64,000 nucleotides of DNA, from positions 16,910,122 through 16,974,121 of the forward strand of contig OX328101.1 of NCBI GenBank assembly GCA_946811185.2, given 5' to 3'. A model generated the notes under the pieces. That model saw only the letters and a program-made list of their open reading frames with translations, made no database searches and was not told the origin of the DNA. This DNA is from Hippopus hippopus. Its lineage: Eukaryota > Mollusca > Bivalvia > Cardiida > Cardiidae. Each line of letters opens with the position of its first letter. Position 1 is the stretch's first letter. Position numbers and translations under genes: made by a program. This document shows, in pieces, positions 24,441-37,017 of this stretch.

Positions 24441-25398
24441 ACAATATAGTTAAATTTGATTACTGCCATACTTGAAATAATAATGTATGTTAATGTATTA
24501 TTAACTAAAAGGTCATGCAGAGCATTGTTATACCTGACTTACAATTGAGCAATGACGTGAAAAATAAACAACAAAGTTTTATGTCTAGATAAAACACTTT
24601 GTCTGTCTGAAGACATTTGCATATGTGAATTTGTTTTGCTAATTCGTGCTTCTATTTGGCTCTCATTGTATTGAAAGTCTTCTAGACCTTTACTGTTGAA
24701 ATGAGGTTTTGTAAGGTGTCTGCATAGAACTCCCTATCAGATGGTAAGATTTGAAACTTGTCCAATCAAAAGTATTTCCGGAGGACGGATAAGATGACAA
24801 TACCAAATGGCTAAAATTTTAACTTGTTCTAATTAAAATCATTTCCAGATAATGGATAAAATGTTGCACAAATCATAGATTTTGTCTTGGAAAGGATAGC
24901 AATCATCGTTTGAAAAGAAGGAAATGCTGGTGACTAGTATTTTCTCTTTGTTCACAATGGTTTACAAGCTTTTTGAGCTGTAACATTTTGGAGCCAATAT
25001 GTAAAACTTACTTACTTAGCAGCAAGAGGAATGGTTAAGGTTTCCACAAAGTAATCACAGAGAGTGTGAAATAGAAGTTTTTACACAAGTTAAGTAAAAT
25101 AACCAAGTTGAATCTAAAATCAACTTAAAAATTACATAACATAATCTGTATTAGTCCCTGATTGGACTGCCTATAGGCTACAGACTTCCGATTACCAACT
25201 GTGACATTCTTCCTTCTTATGGCTCATATATTCAATAAGCAAGAGGAGCTATACAAAGTTATCATGTCCTTCTTGTTTTATGATGTAACAGGAAACTGAA
25301 GGAACGTAGAAACTAGTAAGTGTGTGGTAGGGATTAAATAAGACTTCGACTGATAATTATATATATATATAATTATGTTCCCCTATTAAATCTTTCAG
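24441..25398. other. Intron, decayed MITE relic
   Basis: At about 24880-24975 there is a decayed copy of the TTAA MITE core (GGAAATGCTGGTGACTAGTA). A short (TA)n occurs at 25361-25372. A weak tandem-core 3' relic (GGAGCTATACAAAGTTATCA) is at about 25246. No exon is seen before 25399. Confidence 0.45.
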
Positions 25399-25569
25399 TT
25401 TTAAAACCTCCAATTAAAGATTTGGTCAGGCGGGCAAGTACAAGATTGTCAAAAACCAAAAAAAAGAAACTCCGAAGAAGTCTTCAAGATCCAGCAAAGT
25501 GTAAGGATGACGATGACGTTCTAGAGCGCATGATACTGGAACATTTCAAAGACAAACCAATTACTATTG
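25399..25569 (+). CDS. Host gene, exon 3 of 4 seen (module A, copy 2)
   Basis: This is a 171-nt exon between ATCTTTCAG and GTACGTACC, with phase-1 introns on both sides and a single open frame. It encodes 56 codons: a Lys/Arg-rich block (STRLSKTKKKKLRRSL) followed by DDDDVLERMILEHF. The order of basic helix, Cys, acidic residues and a Leu/His/Phe-ending helix mirrors exon 5533-5709. The basic block could act as a nuclear localisation signal, which is inference only. The intron to the last exon is only about 570 bp. Confidence 0.65.
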
Positions 25570-26139
25570 GTACGTACCGGTATCTATAATAAAATTTCTT
25601 GTGTAAATACAAAAGGCATGTTCTATTTGGAGATGATGCCTTTCAGTATTTAGATTTCTCGTAGATAAAGCATGACATACATGTATTAGAAGCCAGAGGT
25701 CGGAGACTGAGGTAAATTATATTAAATGTTTATCAAAGTAGGATTTCTACAACAAAGAGGTTAATATTTTAGGTTGGCTCAATTTTTCGTCAGTTTATTT
25801 CTTTCCCACTTCTCACAATGGTTTTTTTTATCTAAACATGCAATTTTCCGTAAAATTGTCTGTCTGTCCATCTCTCCACTTTTGTGTCACATGTATGTGG
25901 CTGCTCTATGTCTCTTGAAACCCTCATCTAATTTTGAATATTTTTTACACAATGTGTTAAGCTTGGTTGGACCATATACAAAGCAAATGTTTCACAATCC
26001 TTGCTTTAATATCAAGGTCTTAGCAGTGGTTAAAAGGCCACTGTTGAGTAAGACTCCTTTGTTTCGCCGAAAAATAAACTTTTAGTTTTCCCCTTTGATT
26101 TTTGAAGATGTATCTTAAATATAAATATTAATTTTTTAG
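25570..26139. other. Intron between exons 3 and 4
   Basis: Begins GTACGTACC and ends TTTTTTAG. The 103-codon frame at 25774-26085 has no supporting feature and lies inside the intron. Confidence 0.6.
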
Positions 26140-26543
26140 AGCAAATGAAAGGATACCTGAGAAAAATCTTGGAAGACATGCATGAAAAAGATGTTTATGA
26201 CGAATTTGTAAAAGAGCTAAAAGAGCCACAAGAGAAAGGCTCATATTCACAGTCAATTGAATTGCGCCTGCCAATAGTGCACCCATTGCAACAAGAATCA
26301 GACAAGATGGTTATTCAGAAACTACAGGAGCTAAATGATAAAATTGAAAGTATGCAGTACCAAAGAACAGGTCCAGAGACAAAACTCGACATCATGAATC
26401 AGCCAGCAATTCCAAGGAGTACAGATTTCACTAATGAAGATTTACTTAAAGAATTCTTTTCCTCCAAGATATACTCTAGAAGAGAAGGCAACACACTCTT
26501 CAGGGATGTTTCCCCTAAGAGCAACCCATTTTGGAGCCAATAG
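26140..26543 (+). CDS. Host gene, last coding exon (module B, copy 2, and C-terminal tail)
   Basis: The acceptor TTTTTTAG precedes 26140. The frame runs to TAG at 26541-26543, giving about 134 codons. It opens with the second copy of module B (MKGYLRKILEDMHEKDVY, DEFVKEL). A linker, a helical segment with MVIQKLQELNDKIESMQ that could form a short coiled coil, and a Ser/Arg/Asn-rich tail ending NPFWSQ follow. No catalytic motif, signal peptide or membrane segment is visible. The whole gene product remains unidentified. A helix-bundle adaptor is one possibility, but nothing here proves it. Confidence 0.7.
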
Positions 26544-26900
26544 GCTGGTGAAGCTGACTTTAAATCAATTCATATTCACAAGAAAACCTTTAAATACAGT
26601 TTGAAAAATACAAAAATGCCTTTAAAATTTTGTGACTGTTTGAAGAAAAAAGATTTGAATATATTCCACAATATTTCATACCTCTTTTTTGGGGGATTCT
26701 CCTCCATGGGGAGAGAGACATAGTTGTTACAAGACTTTAATGATGAATATGTGCTGGCATATAAGGGAAGATGCTTTAGCGTATATGACACGCTGTATAT
26801 CTCCAGGCAGATTTAAAAACAGAATAGCACAACTTTTTATAAATGATGAGTAGAAGTGTTATGTTAAATGTGTGTCAGCTGATATCTTTATAACAATTAG
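26544..26900. other. Probable 3' UTR of the host gene
   Basis: It follows the stop codon directly and ends at the left terminus of a hAT element. Several A-rich stretches occur, but no canonical AATAAA is close enough to call a polyadenylation site with confidence. Confidence 0.4.
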
Positions 26901-29900
26901 CAGAGATGGAGATAAGCTGAGGTGTTAATACTTAAATCAAAACCAATTTTTCACCTCAATGCTTAAATTGTAAAATCCAATGCTTAATTTTCTAAAACTT
27001 AAAATTGTATGCAGCAGTTGTTTCATACAATTGAATTTGTTATATTACTTATAAGATTTCCATTACTTTGATGGAAATCTGGTAAGTAATATCCACATAA
27101 ATTTACCCCCGCCTTACAACAATTTGAATTGAATCAGCTGTCTTAAAGTGTGACTTGTACATGTAGCATATTTGCCCAACACACACACAACAAAAATGGA
27201 CTGACTATCTGCTTCATGTTTTAATTCAAACTTTGATCTGTTTAAGGTTAATATTTCAAACTGAGTAACAGAGCCTTACCTTATGACAAAGACATTGAAA
27301 TATGCAGGTTGATGAACTGTTGTAATTGCCACTTGTTTAACTTTCCTCTAACTAGAATCACTGTTTGTGGCAAACAGTATGACTACTTTTATCTTAAAAC
27401 TGTTAATTAAAATTCAGTTTATGATCTTCTTACAACATAATTACATGTACTTTTTTGTAACTGGTTCATATGCACCAATTTCAACAGTGAGTAAACTAAA
27501 GACAAACTGGATTGCCAAGTCTGCAAAATATTTTAAACAAAATTCCTGGTTATTCTTCTGTCCACAAAAAAATGGTCTACCTGCACCAAAAGTCTTAATA
27601 TAAAAAAAATCAAATGTTTTCAAGAGATCAGCAAGTGACCTTTAAACTGCATGGATCAGATTTGTCCCTGGGTTTGAATGGCTGACAAAGTCTCCCACCT
27701 CTCCTTTTCTTCTTGGTTAGACACAGTCTGATAGCTTTATGGGGGTTGTAATCAGACACAGACACATTGCTTAACTGCATGTGCAATAGATTATTCAAAT
27801 TTTGTGTTGTCAGGGAACATCTGGATTTGGTCTTGATCCGGTTTTGAGCACTAAAACTCCTTTCACATTCTACACTAGTTACAGAAGAGCAAAGAGCTAT
27901 GGTACACAATTTTTTAAGTTCTGGAATCATATCACCATGAAGCTGCATCACCCTAGCACAAAGACTTTGGGTATTTAAGTTTTCGTATGACCCTGATATC
28001 ATTCCTTTCAGAACAGGCCATTCTTGCTTCATTTTTTCTTTATCTATGAGTTGATTCACTGTTCTTGTTTCTTCTCTTGCATCATAGATATTCCCATGGA
28101 CAATCTTTACTTCCTTTTCACTATAAAATGTCCCCAATGCCTCCAAGGCTGAAGTGATGTCATCATTACAAGATGTATTTACCACTGATGGCTCTAATAA
28201 CAAACTAAAATCTCTAAAGATCTCACTGTCTTCACTTCTAAATCTATGCCTGATATTCTTCTTTAAATTGAAAATGTATTCTTTCTTCAAACCCAAAAGT
28301 TCAGACTCAATTCTATCAGAATATTTGGTAAGCTTTTCCCCATTGATGTAAGCACTTGTGCCATCTTCCTCTGCTCTAATTTCTATTTGATCCCTCATTT
28401 TACATTCTGACTGACCAAACTGATTTTCTAAAAATTCCAATTTTGATACTGTTTCCTCCATCAGTGGCCTTATTTCACTAAATAAGAGATTCCTTTTTTG
28501 TAGTTGTTTAGATAGGACTCCAAGCACATCATGAACATCCAGAATAAAAGCTGTAAGTAACAGTTTTGTACTGTGAGTAATACTTCAGAAGACCTTGAGC
28601 TGTAGACATATTTTCATCAGCAAGACAAGAAAGTGTTGCCAACAAAGAACTATAACAACAATAAACAGCTTCAACAGCATTTCTTAGGCTTAACCATCTG
28701 ATATTATTTGGTTCCTTGATTGTCAATTCTGGTTCTTCAAACAACTGTTGTATTGACTTGAGTTTTGCAGTACGGTTAGCAGATCCACTCATAAAAAAAT
28801 ATAATGAGTTGAAATTATCTTTTAACTTCTTCAGAATGTCAATCTTTTTAATTGAATCAACAATTGCCAGATTAAGTCTGTGTGCAATACAGTGTGACTG
28901 CACTAAAAAGGGTGAGTATTTTGATTTTAACTGTACACCGACGCCAGTTTTCTTGCCCATCATTGTGGCAGCACCATCAGTCGCAAGAGAAACAATTTTG
29001 GCTGGATCTAGACCATGATCATGCAGACAAGTAACAAGTGCCTGTACTATAGTATGGGCTTTCCCATCTGCTACTGACATATTTCCAAGAAATTTCGTAA
29101 TAGCTTCCCCATTTTTCACAAAGCGAACACAAACTGACAAATGTTTTTGAACTGACAAGTCTGTACTTTCATCTATCATTACAGCAAAATATTCTGATTC
29201 CTTAATTTCTTCCACTAAAGATCTCTCAAACATGGTAGTGATGCACTCTTGTATTTCACTTACAGTTCCATGACAAGTTCATGTACTTTATATTTGCACC
29301 ATTAAGGTTTTGCAACTCAAGTAAACAATTCACTTTGTTAGAAGGAATTTCTTCCTTTGCTGCATGGTAAATTGTGCGAAATAGTTTTACATCATCAACT
29401 GTTACATGAACAGAACCAAATTCTTCATCTGCAGTCAATGTTTCACAAGCTGGAGTGATAACGTTGCATTGTTTCTGGCATAGTTTTATCATACCTGTCT
29501 CTGCCTGTTTGTGCAGATCAGAGTTTGCATGCCTTTCTACACTGTTTTTTTGAAGAGTAACTGACCCTTCATTGGCCCATATGCTTTTAGTTTTTTTAAC
29601 AGTACATGTTTTACACACTAGCCTTATTTCTTTGCCATCCTTTTTCACAACCAGCCAGGGGTATTTACTAGACCATGACTCTAACGTTTTTTCAGAAACG
29701 ATCGACTCAGGGGCTGCATTCCTTACGGAAATTTCAATTGACAAATTTATCAAATCATCTACGATACTTCGGACCATCTTTTCGGGACTTTCCTGCCTTT
29801 GGAAAAAATTAAGGAGAGACATCTTGGGCTCGTCAACACTCTTAAAACGACCCGGTTTGTTGCAAGACATTTCGTTTCTAATTTATAGATCTAAATACGA

Positions 29901-30237
29901 GAAATACGAGCGACTGACGAACGATTACTTAAAAAACGCTTGAATAGCGTTCAATTGATACCGACTGCTTGGTTCCAGATTTTTCAGTGCCGAATAAATT
30001 CCGTGAAATACAGCGTCACTTTGTTGTCTACTTTCGGGAACCAGTCAAACAACTTTCCGGGGGAAATGAAAAACCGGGTAAAACCGGTACAGATAGAAAA
30101 ATAAAAACTGGAATTTACTATCAATGCGTTATCGGCGATTCCCAATGCGTTTTTTCACGCACAAAATTTAATTCTAATGCGTTTTTAAACAAAACCAATG
30201 CGATTTTACGCTAAAAACATGCTTATCTCGAGCTCTG
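26901..30237 (-). mobile_element. hAT transposon, near complete (3.3 kb)
   Basis: The left end reads CAGAGATGGAGATAAGC (26901-26917). The right end, read on the minus strand, is CAGAGCTCGAGATAAGC (30221-30237). They are 15/17 identical terminal inverted repeats. ATTAG abuts both ends (26896-26900 and 30238-30242), a 5-bp duplication shorter than the 8 bp usual for hAT. Subterminal motifs recur near both ends: CAATGCTTA at 26957 and 26978, and CAATGCG at 30122, 30143 and 30196. The transposase runs on the minus strand between them. Confidence 0.75.
27628..29870 (-). pseudogene. hAT transposase (ZNF862-like group), two frameshifts
   Basis: Three minus-strand frames (29870-29256, 29233-28529, 28527-27628) cover one transposase of roughly 740 residues, broken by frame changes near 29245 and 28530. 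In order they carry a TTF/BED-like zinc-finger region (CKTC, then a His-x3-His-like block), a DUF4371-type catalytic core with MIDESTD and LATDGAATMMG, and a C-terminal hATC dimerisation region (SVECERSFSAQNRIKTKS). The acidic catalytic residues expected for hAT (Asp, Asp, Glu) are present. The protein would cut and paste the element bounded by the inverted repeats at 26901 and 30237. The frameshifts make this copy inactive unless they are assembly errors. Confidence 0.85.
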
Positions 30238-30370
30238 ATTAGAACAATGATTTCTGCCATTATAGACGGACTTCAAAAACATAGCAACATAGCAACAGTT
30301 GTCTTCATTTTTTTTTTTTTTTTTTTTTCATGTTGAGTAGAAGTGTAATATGAAATATTTCTCATTGGTC

Positions 30371-30436
30371 TAAGATACATGTGGTTTGTACTTTTTAGCC
30401 AGTTGAGCGATATAGGGCCATCATGGCCCTTTTGTT
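30371..30436 (+). repeat. Solo 3' end of a tandem-core element
   Basis: AGTTGAGCGATATAGGGCC followed by ATCATGGCCC and TTTTGTTG. No matching head or core is upstream. Confidence 0.6.
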
Positions 30437-30564
30437 GAATGTTTGATGCGATATTTGTAATTATGATGGATCAAATCCAACTTAGCGTTTGTTGCCATAT
30501 TTTCTATTGGTATGGATCAAATCCAACTGAATGTTTGTTGCCATATTTACTGTTGTATCCTTTT

Positions 30565-30830
30565 AGCTCATCCGAATATGAAGTGCTCAAAGGTGAGCTT
30601 TTGTGGTCAGTCTTTGTCCGTTCGTCGTCAACCCTTGCTCTAATCGACTTCCTTTCTAAAGCTGCTGGCTGGATCTTGTTAAATCGGTTCCGCTTTGCTG
30701 AGCATTACAAGGTAGCCGCTAGAGCTAAAAATGTAGTAACCTTTAGAGAGCTATTCCGAGAAGACCAGAGAGAGGATTTTCATATTTCACGGAAATGCTC
30801 TGTAGGTTGCATCAACCAAAATTCCTGAAA
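30565..30830 (+). repeat. 5' head of a tandem-core element, truncated
   Basis: AGCTCATCCGAATATGAAG folds on GTGCTCAAAGGTGAGCT and is followed by TTTGTCCGTTCGTCGTC. The following DNA (to about 30830) does not show the 145-bp or type-2 unit clearly. Confidence 0.55.
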
Positions 30831-32257
30831 TGGTTTCGCGTCACTAAACAACATAGTCACTGGAGTTAGAAAAAGATGAAAACTTTCACAATCCAGACTT
30901 CTCATCTTAAATCAATGAGAAAATATGAAATAATTATTTCACAGGAATGTTCATTAGATTACTTTCAACAAGAATTGCTGGAACGGTTATGCTCTACATA
31001 AAATGGTGGTGAAGAGAGCTAAAATTAGAAAAGCTTTTAATCAGTTCTCCGTCGCAACCAGTGAAAAGGGGGATTTTAGTAAAATGGCACAGATTGGCGA
31101 CCAAAACTGCTGCTCTCCGCTAAAAAAGGTGTCCCCCATAGCTGAAAATAGAAGAAAAAAAAACTTCCAGCCTTTACAACAGTACAAAGTTTGAGACTCG
31201 TCCAAATTCAAAGCATTTGCAGATGACAAATAGAACGTGGCTCAAACAATGGATTTTGTCTTTGAAAAAGTAGAAAAGATACCGGGAAAGGAGAAAATGC
31301 TGGTTTCCAGTGAAGTATCTTCAATAATTTAATAGAAATATTCGTTCACAGACCTTATACAATCAAAGTGTTGTCAGCACTGTAATCGGTCGACACTTAA
31401 ATACTGCACTGGTTCGAAAATTACAAATCAAATAGTAGTTGTTTGAATTATGTATGGTAAAAAGAAGTCCATGTTATATTGCATGTTATATATCCTGGAT
31501 TGGAACCTTGACAAATGATTAAGAAATCTATTCTCATTTTTGCATAGGAATATTTGGAAAATATCTTCATTCAGTAATAAATTGGTTTATTTTATTATTG
31601 TTTTGTGTTTTAGTCTGCTTTCCACACTATTTCAGTCATATCACAGCAGCAGCTCTAACTTTGGCATATTTGTAACTGAACTGTAACATGTTGTCAGACT
31701 TACAATAATATCCGGACTTTGTAATGGTAGGAACTTTAAGATAACTCATAAATTATGTCTGCATTTTGATTTCCGAACTATTCAATTTTGACCGCTTCTG
31801 AGACTTATTTTTCCGTTTTTAACAAATCATTGTATTTATCAAGACAAGTTGTCCCACTAAAAGTTTTTGAATGGCTAAATCGTCCACGTCCGAATCGTCC
31901 GGACCAAATTGTATGCCAAATTCTCCTACATTACTTTCAAATAGTGTAGATACTTTAGAACTACGTAATTTATATCAAACGCCAAAATTTAAGACTTGAC
32001 CAAATCGAAAGCATTTGCATATGGCGAATTAGATGTAGCGCAAACGATGCTTTGAATCGTTGAAAGGGTATGAATCATAAAAAGGAAAAGGAGAAACAGA
32101 TGATTATAAGCATTATCTCTTTTTTTCCACAGTGTTTTTAGCAGCCTTCTTTATCAAGGTCGTTAAAAACGGAATAGTCTGGAAAAGAGTTAAAACACTA
32201 ACTTAATCTAATGGCCTTTTACAGTGAGAAAATAAATATCCAAACATTATTTTTTTG
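30831..32257. other. Intergenic, decayed MITE relics
   Basis: Decayed copies of the TTAA MITE are seen at about 31195-31310 (AAAGCATTTGCAGATGACA) and 31990-32110 (CAAATCGAAAGCATTTGC). No gene is supported. Confidence 0.45.
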
Positions 32258-32276
32258 TGTGTGTGTGTGTGTGTGT

Positions 32277-32307
<31 letters not shown>

Positions 32308-32314
32308 CCCCCCC
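32258..32314. repeat. Compound microsatellite (TG)n(TC)n(C)n
   Basis: About 12 TG repeats, then about 13 TC repeats, then a short C run ending in GGGC. Confidence 0.95.
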
Positions 32315-32502
32315 GGGCATATTTAAAAGATTTAGGATATGTACGTCTGTGATATTGATCTACATTGCACTCAAAGAACAGTCTGATTTTTTTTCTTCAA
32401 AGAGATGTTACTTGTCCTTGGGAAACCCAGGTCATGTAGTTGAGTTATTCTTAAAAGCAAGCGTATATCTATACATGTAGGTAACATTGTGCTCTTTATC
32501 TA

Positions 32503-34466
32503 AACAAGAGGGCCATGATGGCCCTGAAGTCGCTCACCTGAGTCTTTTGACCAAACATGACCCATTTTTAATCTCTTTCAAGATATTATGACAAACATTC
32601 TATCAAGCTTTCATAATTATTGGACTGAAAATTTGGCCTCTAGCTTGTACACAAGCTTTTTCTAGAATTTCTCTCAGTGACCTATTTTTTAGCCAAACAT
32701 AGCCCATTTTCCCATTGTAGATATTATCAAAACAAAGATTCTGACCAAGTTTCATAAGTATTGGACAGAAAATGTGGCCTCTACAGCATATACAAGGTTT
32801 TTCAAAGATTTGACCTTGTGACCTAGTTTTTGACCTGATATGACCCATTTTGGAACTTGTCCGAGATATCATCAAGACAAACATTCTGACCAACTTTCAA
32901 GAGTTGTGGACTGAAAATGTAGCCTCTAGAGCGTACACAAAGTTTTTCTAAGATTTGACCTAGTGACCTAGTTTTTGACCAAACATGACCCATTTTCAAA
33001 CTCGTCTGAGATATCATCAAGACGACCATTCTGACCAACTTTCAAGAGTTTTGGACTGAAAATGTGGCCCCAGAGCATACACAAGGTTTTTCAAAGATTT
33101 GACCTAGTGACCTAGTTTTTGACCCGACATGACCCATTTTCGAACTTGTCCGAGATATCGTCAAGACAAACATGCTGACCGAGGTTCATGAGTATCTGAC
33201 TGAACTGAAAATGTGGCCTCTTGAGCGTACACAAGGTTTTTCTAAGATTTGACCTAGTGACCTAGTTTTTGACCAAACATTACCCAGTTTCAAACTCGTC
33301 TGAGATATCATCAAGACGAACATTCTGACCAGGTGTCATGGGTATCAGATTGAAAATGTAGCCTCTAGAGCGTACACAAGGTTTTTCTAAGATTTTACCT
33401 AGTGACCTTGTTTTTGACCCAACATGACCCATTTTCAAAATCTGCCGAGATACATCAAGACAAACATTCTGACCAAGCTTCATGAATAATGGACTGAAAA
33501 TTTGGCCTCCAGAGCGTACACAAGGTTTTTATAAGCTTTGACCTAGTGACCTAGTTTTTGACCAAAAATGACCCATTTTCAAACTCGTCTGAGATATCAT
33601 CAAGACGAACATTCTGACCAGGTGTCATGAGTATCAGATTGAAAATGTAGCCTCTAGAGCATACACAAGGTTTTTCTAAGACTTGACCTAGTTACCTAGT
33701 TTTTGACCCAACATGACCCATTTTTAAACTCTGCCGAGATACATCAAGACAAACATTTTGACCAAGTTTCATGAATAATGGACTGAAAATGTGGCCTCTA
33801 TAGCGTACACAGTTTTTCAAAGATTTAACCTAGTGACCTAGTTTTGAACCCGACATGACCCATTTTCGAACTCGTCCGAGATATCATCAAGACAAACATT
33901 CTGATAACTTTCAAGAGTTTTGGACTGAACATGTAGCCTCTAGAGCGTACACAAGGTTTTTCTAAGATTTGACCTAGTGACCTAGTTTTTGACCCGACAT
34001 GACCCATTTTCGAACTCGTCCGAGATATTATCAAGACAAACATTCTGACCAAGTTTCATGACTATCGGACTGAATATGTGGCCTCTATAGCGTACACAAA
34101 GTTTTTCTAAGATCTGACCTAGTGACTTAGTTTTTGACCTGACATGACCTATTTTGGAACTCCTTCGAGATATTATCAAGACAAACATCCTGACCAAGTT
34201 TCATGAGTAATGGACTGAAAATGTGGCCTCTAGAGCATACACAAGGTTTTTATAAGATTTGACCTAGTGACCTAGTTTTTGACCCGACATGACCCATTTT
34301 CAAACTCGTCCGAGATATTATCAAGACAAACATTCTGACTAAGTTTCATGAGCATCGGACTGAAAATGTGGCCTCTAGAGCGTACACAAGGTAAAAGTTC
34401 ACGGCGCACGACGGACACAGCACGATCACAAAAGCTCACCTTGAGCACTTCGTGCTCAGGTGAGCT
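32503..34466 (-). mobile_element. Pearl/HINE-like element J, complete, reverse orientation
   Basis: This is the best-preserved complete copy. On the minus strand it starts with a 34-bp hairpin (34466-34433, AGCTCACCTGAGCACGAAG and its fold-back), then the CGTGCTGTGTCCGTCGTGC block. About twelve units spaced 144-150 bp follow, judged by successive GACCTAGTGACCTAG landmarks near 32812, 32957, 33101 and 33251. It ends with the CTCAGGTGAGCGACTTC block, the hairpin AGGGCCATCATGGCCCT and CTTGTT at 32503. There is no coding capacity, so it must be mobilised in trans. Confidence 0.85.
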
Positions 34467-36651
34467 AAAAACAGGAACTTGTGGAAAGGATGAGAATCAA
34501 CCAATATGAAGTAGCTAATGAGACAAATATGTTGCAGAAGGATTAACCTTAATTGATAAAATAGAAATGTAAAGCTTGAAAAAGCAGCCTGAATATTGCA
34601 GGGCCAATGTTGCTTTCTTGACTAGAATATACCAGCAAGGCATGACATATTCAAGATCTGATCTCTTGTTCCGTGCAGTCTTCTCTGAATCTACGCTCAT
34701 AGCAAAGGCAACATCAGTTGTGCTTGGCACTCTTAGAAAAAATACCGTAGAAGAAATTCATGCTCCTAAAGGTTTTCCCTGGACACTAGACATAGAGAAT
34801 ACTGCAGTTTCAGTTTCTCCACCCCCTCGATGGAAATGCTCCTTTTAGGCTACCAAATGACAAAATTTTGATAATCTTCAAAGGGTGAAAAATGTTTCGG
34901 GAAAAAGAAACATGCTGGTTACATGCATATTTTCCAACTACATTCTCAAAGCCCCACAGAATTGTTTGGTCAAGGGTTAACTTAATAGACTGGTTGCAGT
35001 CTTTAGAATCTCATCAAGAAGAAACATGCCAGTGACTGCGTAAATGGTAGTGCAGTGGTTGGAGGCGGGTGGAAAGGGGGAATTTGAAAACAATTTATTA
35101 CATTCTACGTTTAAAGATATGTAATCAGCCGATCTATGCTGGTCAGTATAATAAATGGATTGTCCAGTTTCTAAGGTTGCAAGCGTGGGATCACCAGTCC
35201 ATTCTAAAAATATTTACGTAATGACCTCTCCACTACGGTTATAACCCTTACACAACTCTACACCGTTTTCCCTCACAGCTTCTCACTTTTCGCCTCGCTA
35301 ACGTTAAACAAGCCGCGACCAGTAACTATTTTAAACTTACGGCTATTACGTGGTAAATAAAGCTAAATAAAATCAAAGTACTGAAAGTACTAATAGAAGG
35401 TGATGCTAGAAATTTGCTTGCAAGTAGTTTTTAACAGTGGATCAATTCATTAAAAATTTCATTCATCTAATGGTTGATAACATCTTGTTCTCAAATTTGT
35501 GTAAATTTTTTTGGAGTCTGCTCAACAGCAATAACCAGTATAAATGTTGATTTTTAACTTTATTTATCACAGGTTTACATATGGCTTGGGGACTGTAAAA
35601 AACGCAGACGATATAGAACATAGACTTAAGCAGACAAAATACACAAAAAAGGGTAATGGAACAGGTGATAAAACACAGACAATATAGAAAAAGAACGGCT
35701 ATATGCAAAACGAAGAAAACTTGGCAATCTCAGTTGTAAACACATGTGGATTAATATGATTAAAAATCTATTTTGGTCTACACAAAATTATAATTCTAAT
35801 TTGGTCTAGGCAGATTCCAGATCTGCCTAGGCAGATCCTGGATCTGCCCAGATTCCAATCTGGCCTAAGACATATACATGTACATGTGTCAAAAAAAATT
35901 GTAAATTACTGATTATGGAAATGTTTGCAAATTCAAAACACTTATTATTTGTTGGTATATTTGTGGTAAAACACGCAAACAGAAAATTTTGCAAATTTTT
36001 CAAATTCGCAAAATCAGAGAAATTTCCACATCACAATAATTTCCACTTATACAGTATCAGTAATCACCCATATGTTGTGAATTTGTCACATATTCATGTG
36101 ACTGCTCATTTAATCATACATGTTAGTACACATGACTTATGTCAGTTTCTTTAATGTTTGTCCCCAATCTAATTTTATGAACACATCTTCCGCTCTTGGC
36201 AATGGATAATCTGCTGTATCAAATACAGGGTTAAACATGACTTTGAAATATCCTTGAATTCTAACTGTATTGTCAGGTTTTAATACTCAGGCCTCTGCCA
36301 ACTCTCAGAATTTGAGGAGAAGCTACTTCTCCCTAGCCTGAGAATTTGGAGAAGTTTTTCAAAATGGGGAGAAGTGGTCAGACTTTGAGAACTTTAGACA
36401 GACATTAAAAACAGGATGTGAGCTGAGTTATACAAGGAAATAATAATATTTTAACAATTTAACAGTTTAATTGAATAGAAAAACATGTCAATACATGAAA
36501 TTATATAATACTTTCTATCTATTCAATCAATATCCTTATTCCTATAAGCAACTATTTAAATCTTTGCAACACAGCAAAGTTTTAGACCAGTCCAAATTGA
36601 AAGCATATGAGATGACAAATAGAATGGGGCACAAATGACAGTATCTGTCTT
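34467..36651. other. Intergenic, small palindromes only
   Basis: A decayed MITE relic lies at about 34880-34990. A run of three short palindromes built on GCAGATC/GATCTGC lies at 35806-35863. The 60-90-codon frames here show no domain or consistent coding signal. Confidence 0.45.
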
Positions 36652-37017
36652 TAACTCTTTACCAAACCACAAAATTTGAAAGCACTTGCAGACGACAAAC
36701 GTAACTCAAAAAGTGAAATTTGTTTCTAGAAGGTTGGGAAAAGGAGAAAATGCTGGTGGGAAAAGGAGAAAATGCTGGTGGGAAAAGGAGAAAATGCTGG
36801 TTACCAGCATTTTCTCCTTTTCTGGGAATGTTTTCAAAAGGCTTCCATCTCAGGGTCGTAAAAGCCAGGGATTGTTTGGTGAAGGGTAAAGATTTTGAAA
36901 ACAACATGGGAAAAGAGCAAAATGCTGGTTACCAACAATTCTTTCTTTTCCCACAATGTTTTCAAAAGCCTTCCTCTTCAGGGTCTTTAAAACTCATGAC
37001 TGTGTGGTAAAGAGTTA
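36652..37017. mobile_element. TTAA-flanked MITE with expanded internal hairpin
   Basis: Ends are TTAACTCTTTACCA and TGGTAAAGAGTTAA. The inside holds fold-back arms AGGAGAAAATGCTGG and CCAGCATTTTCTCCT. A 22-bp arm unit (GGGAAAAGGAGAAAATGCTG) is repeated three times at about 36735-36800. Confidence 0.7.

Noticed and set aside
25774..26085. 103-residue plus-strand frame
   Set aside because: It lies wholly within the short intron between two supported exons and shows no domain.
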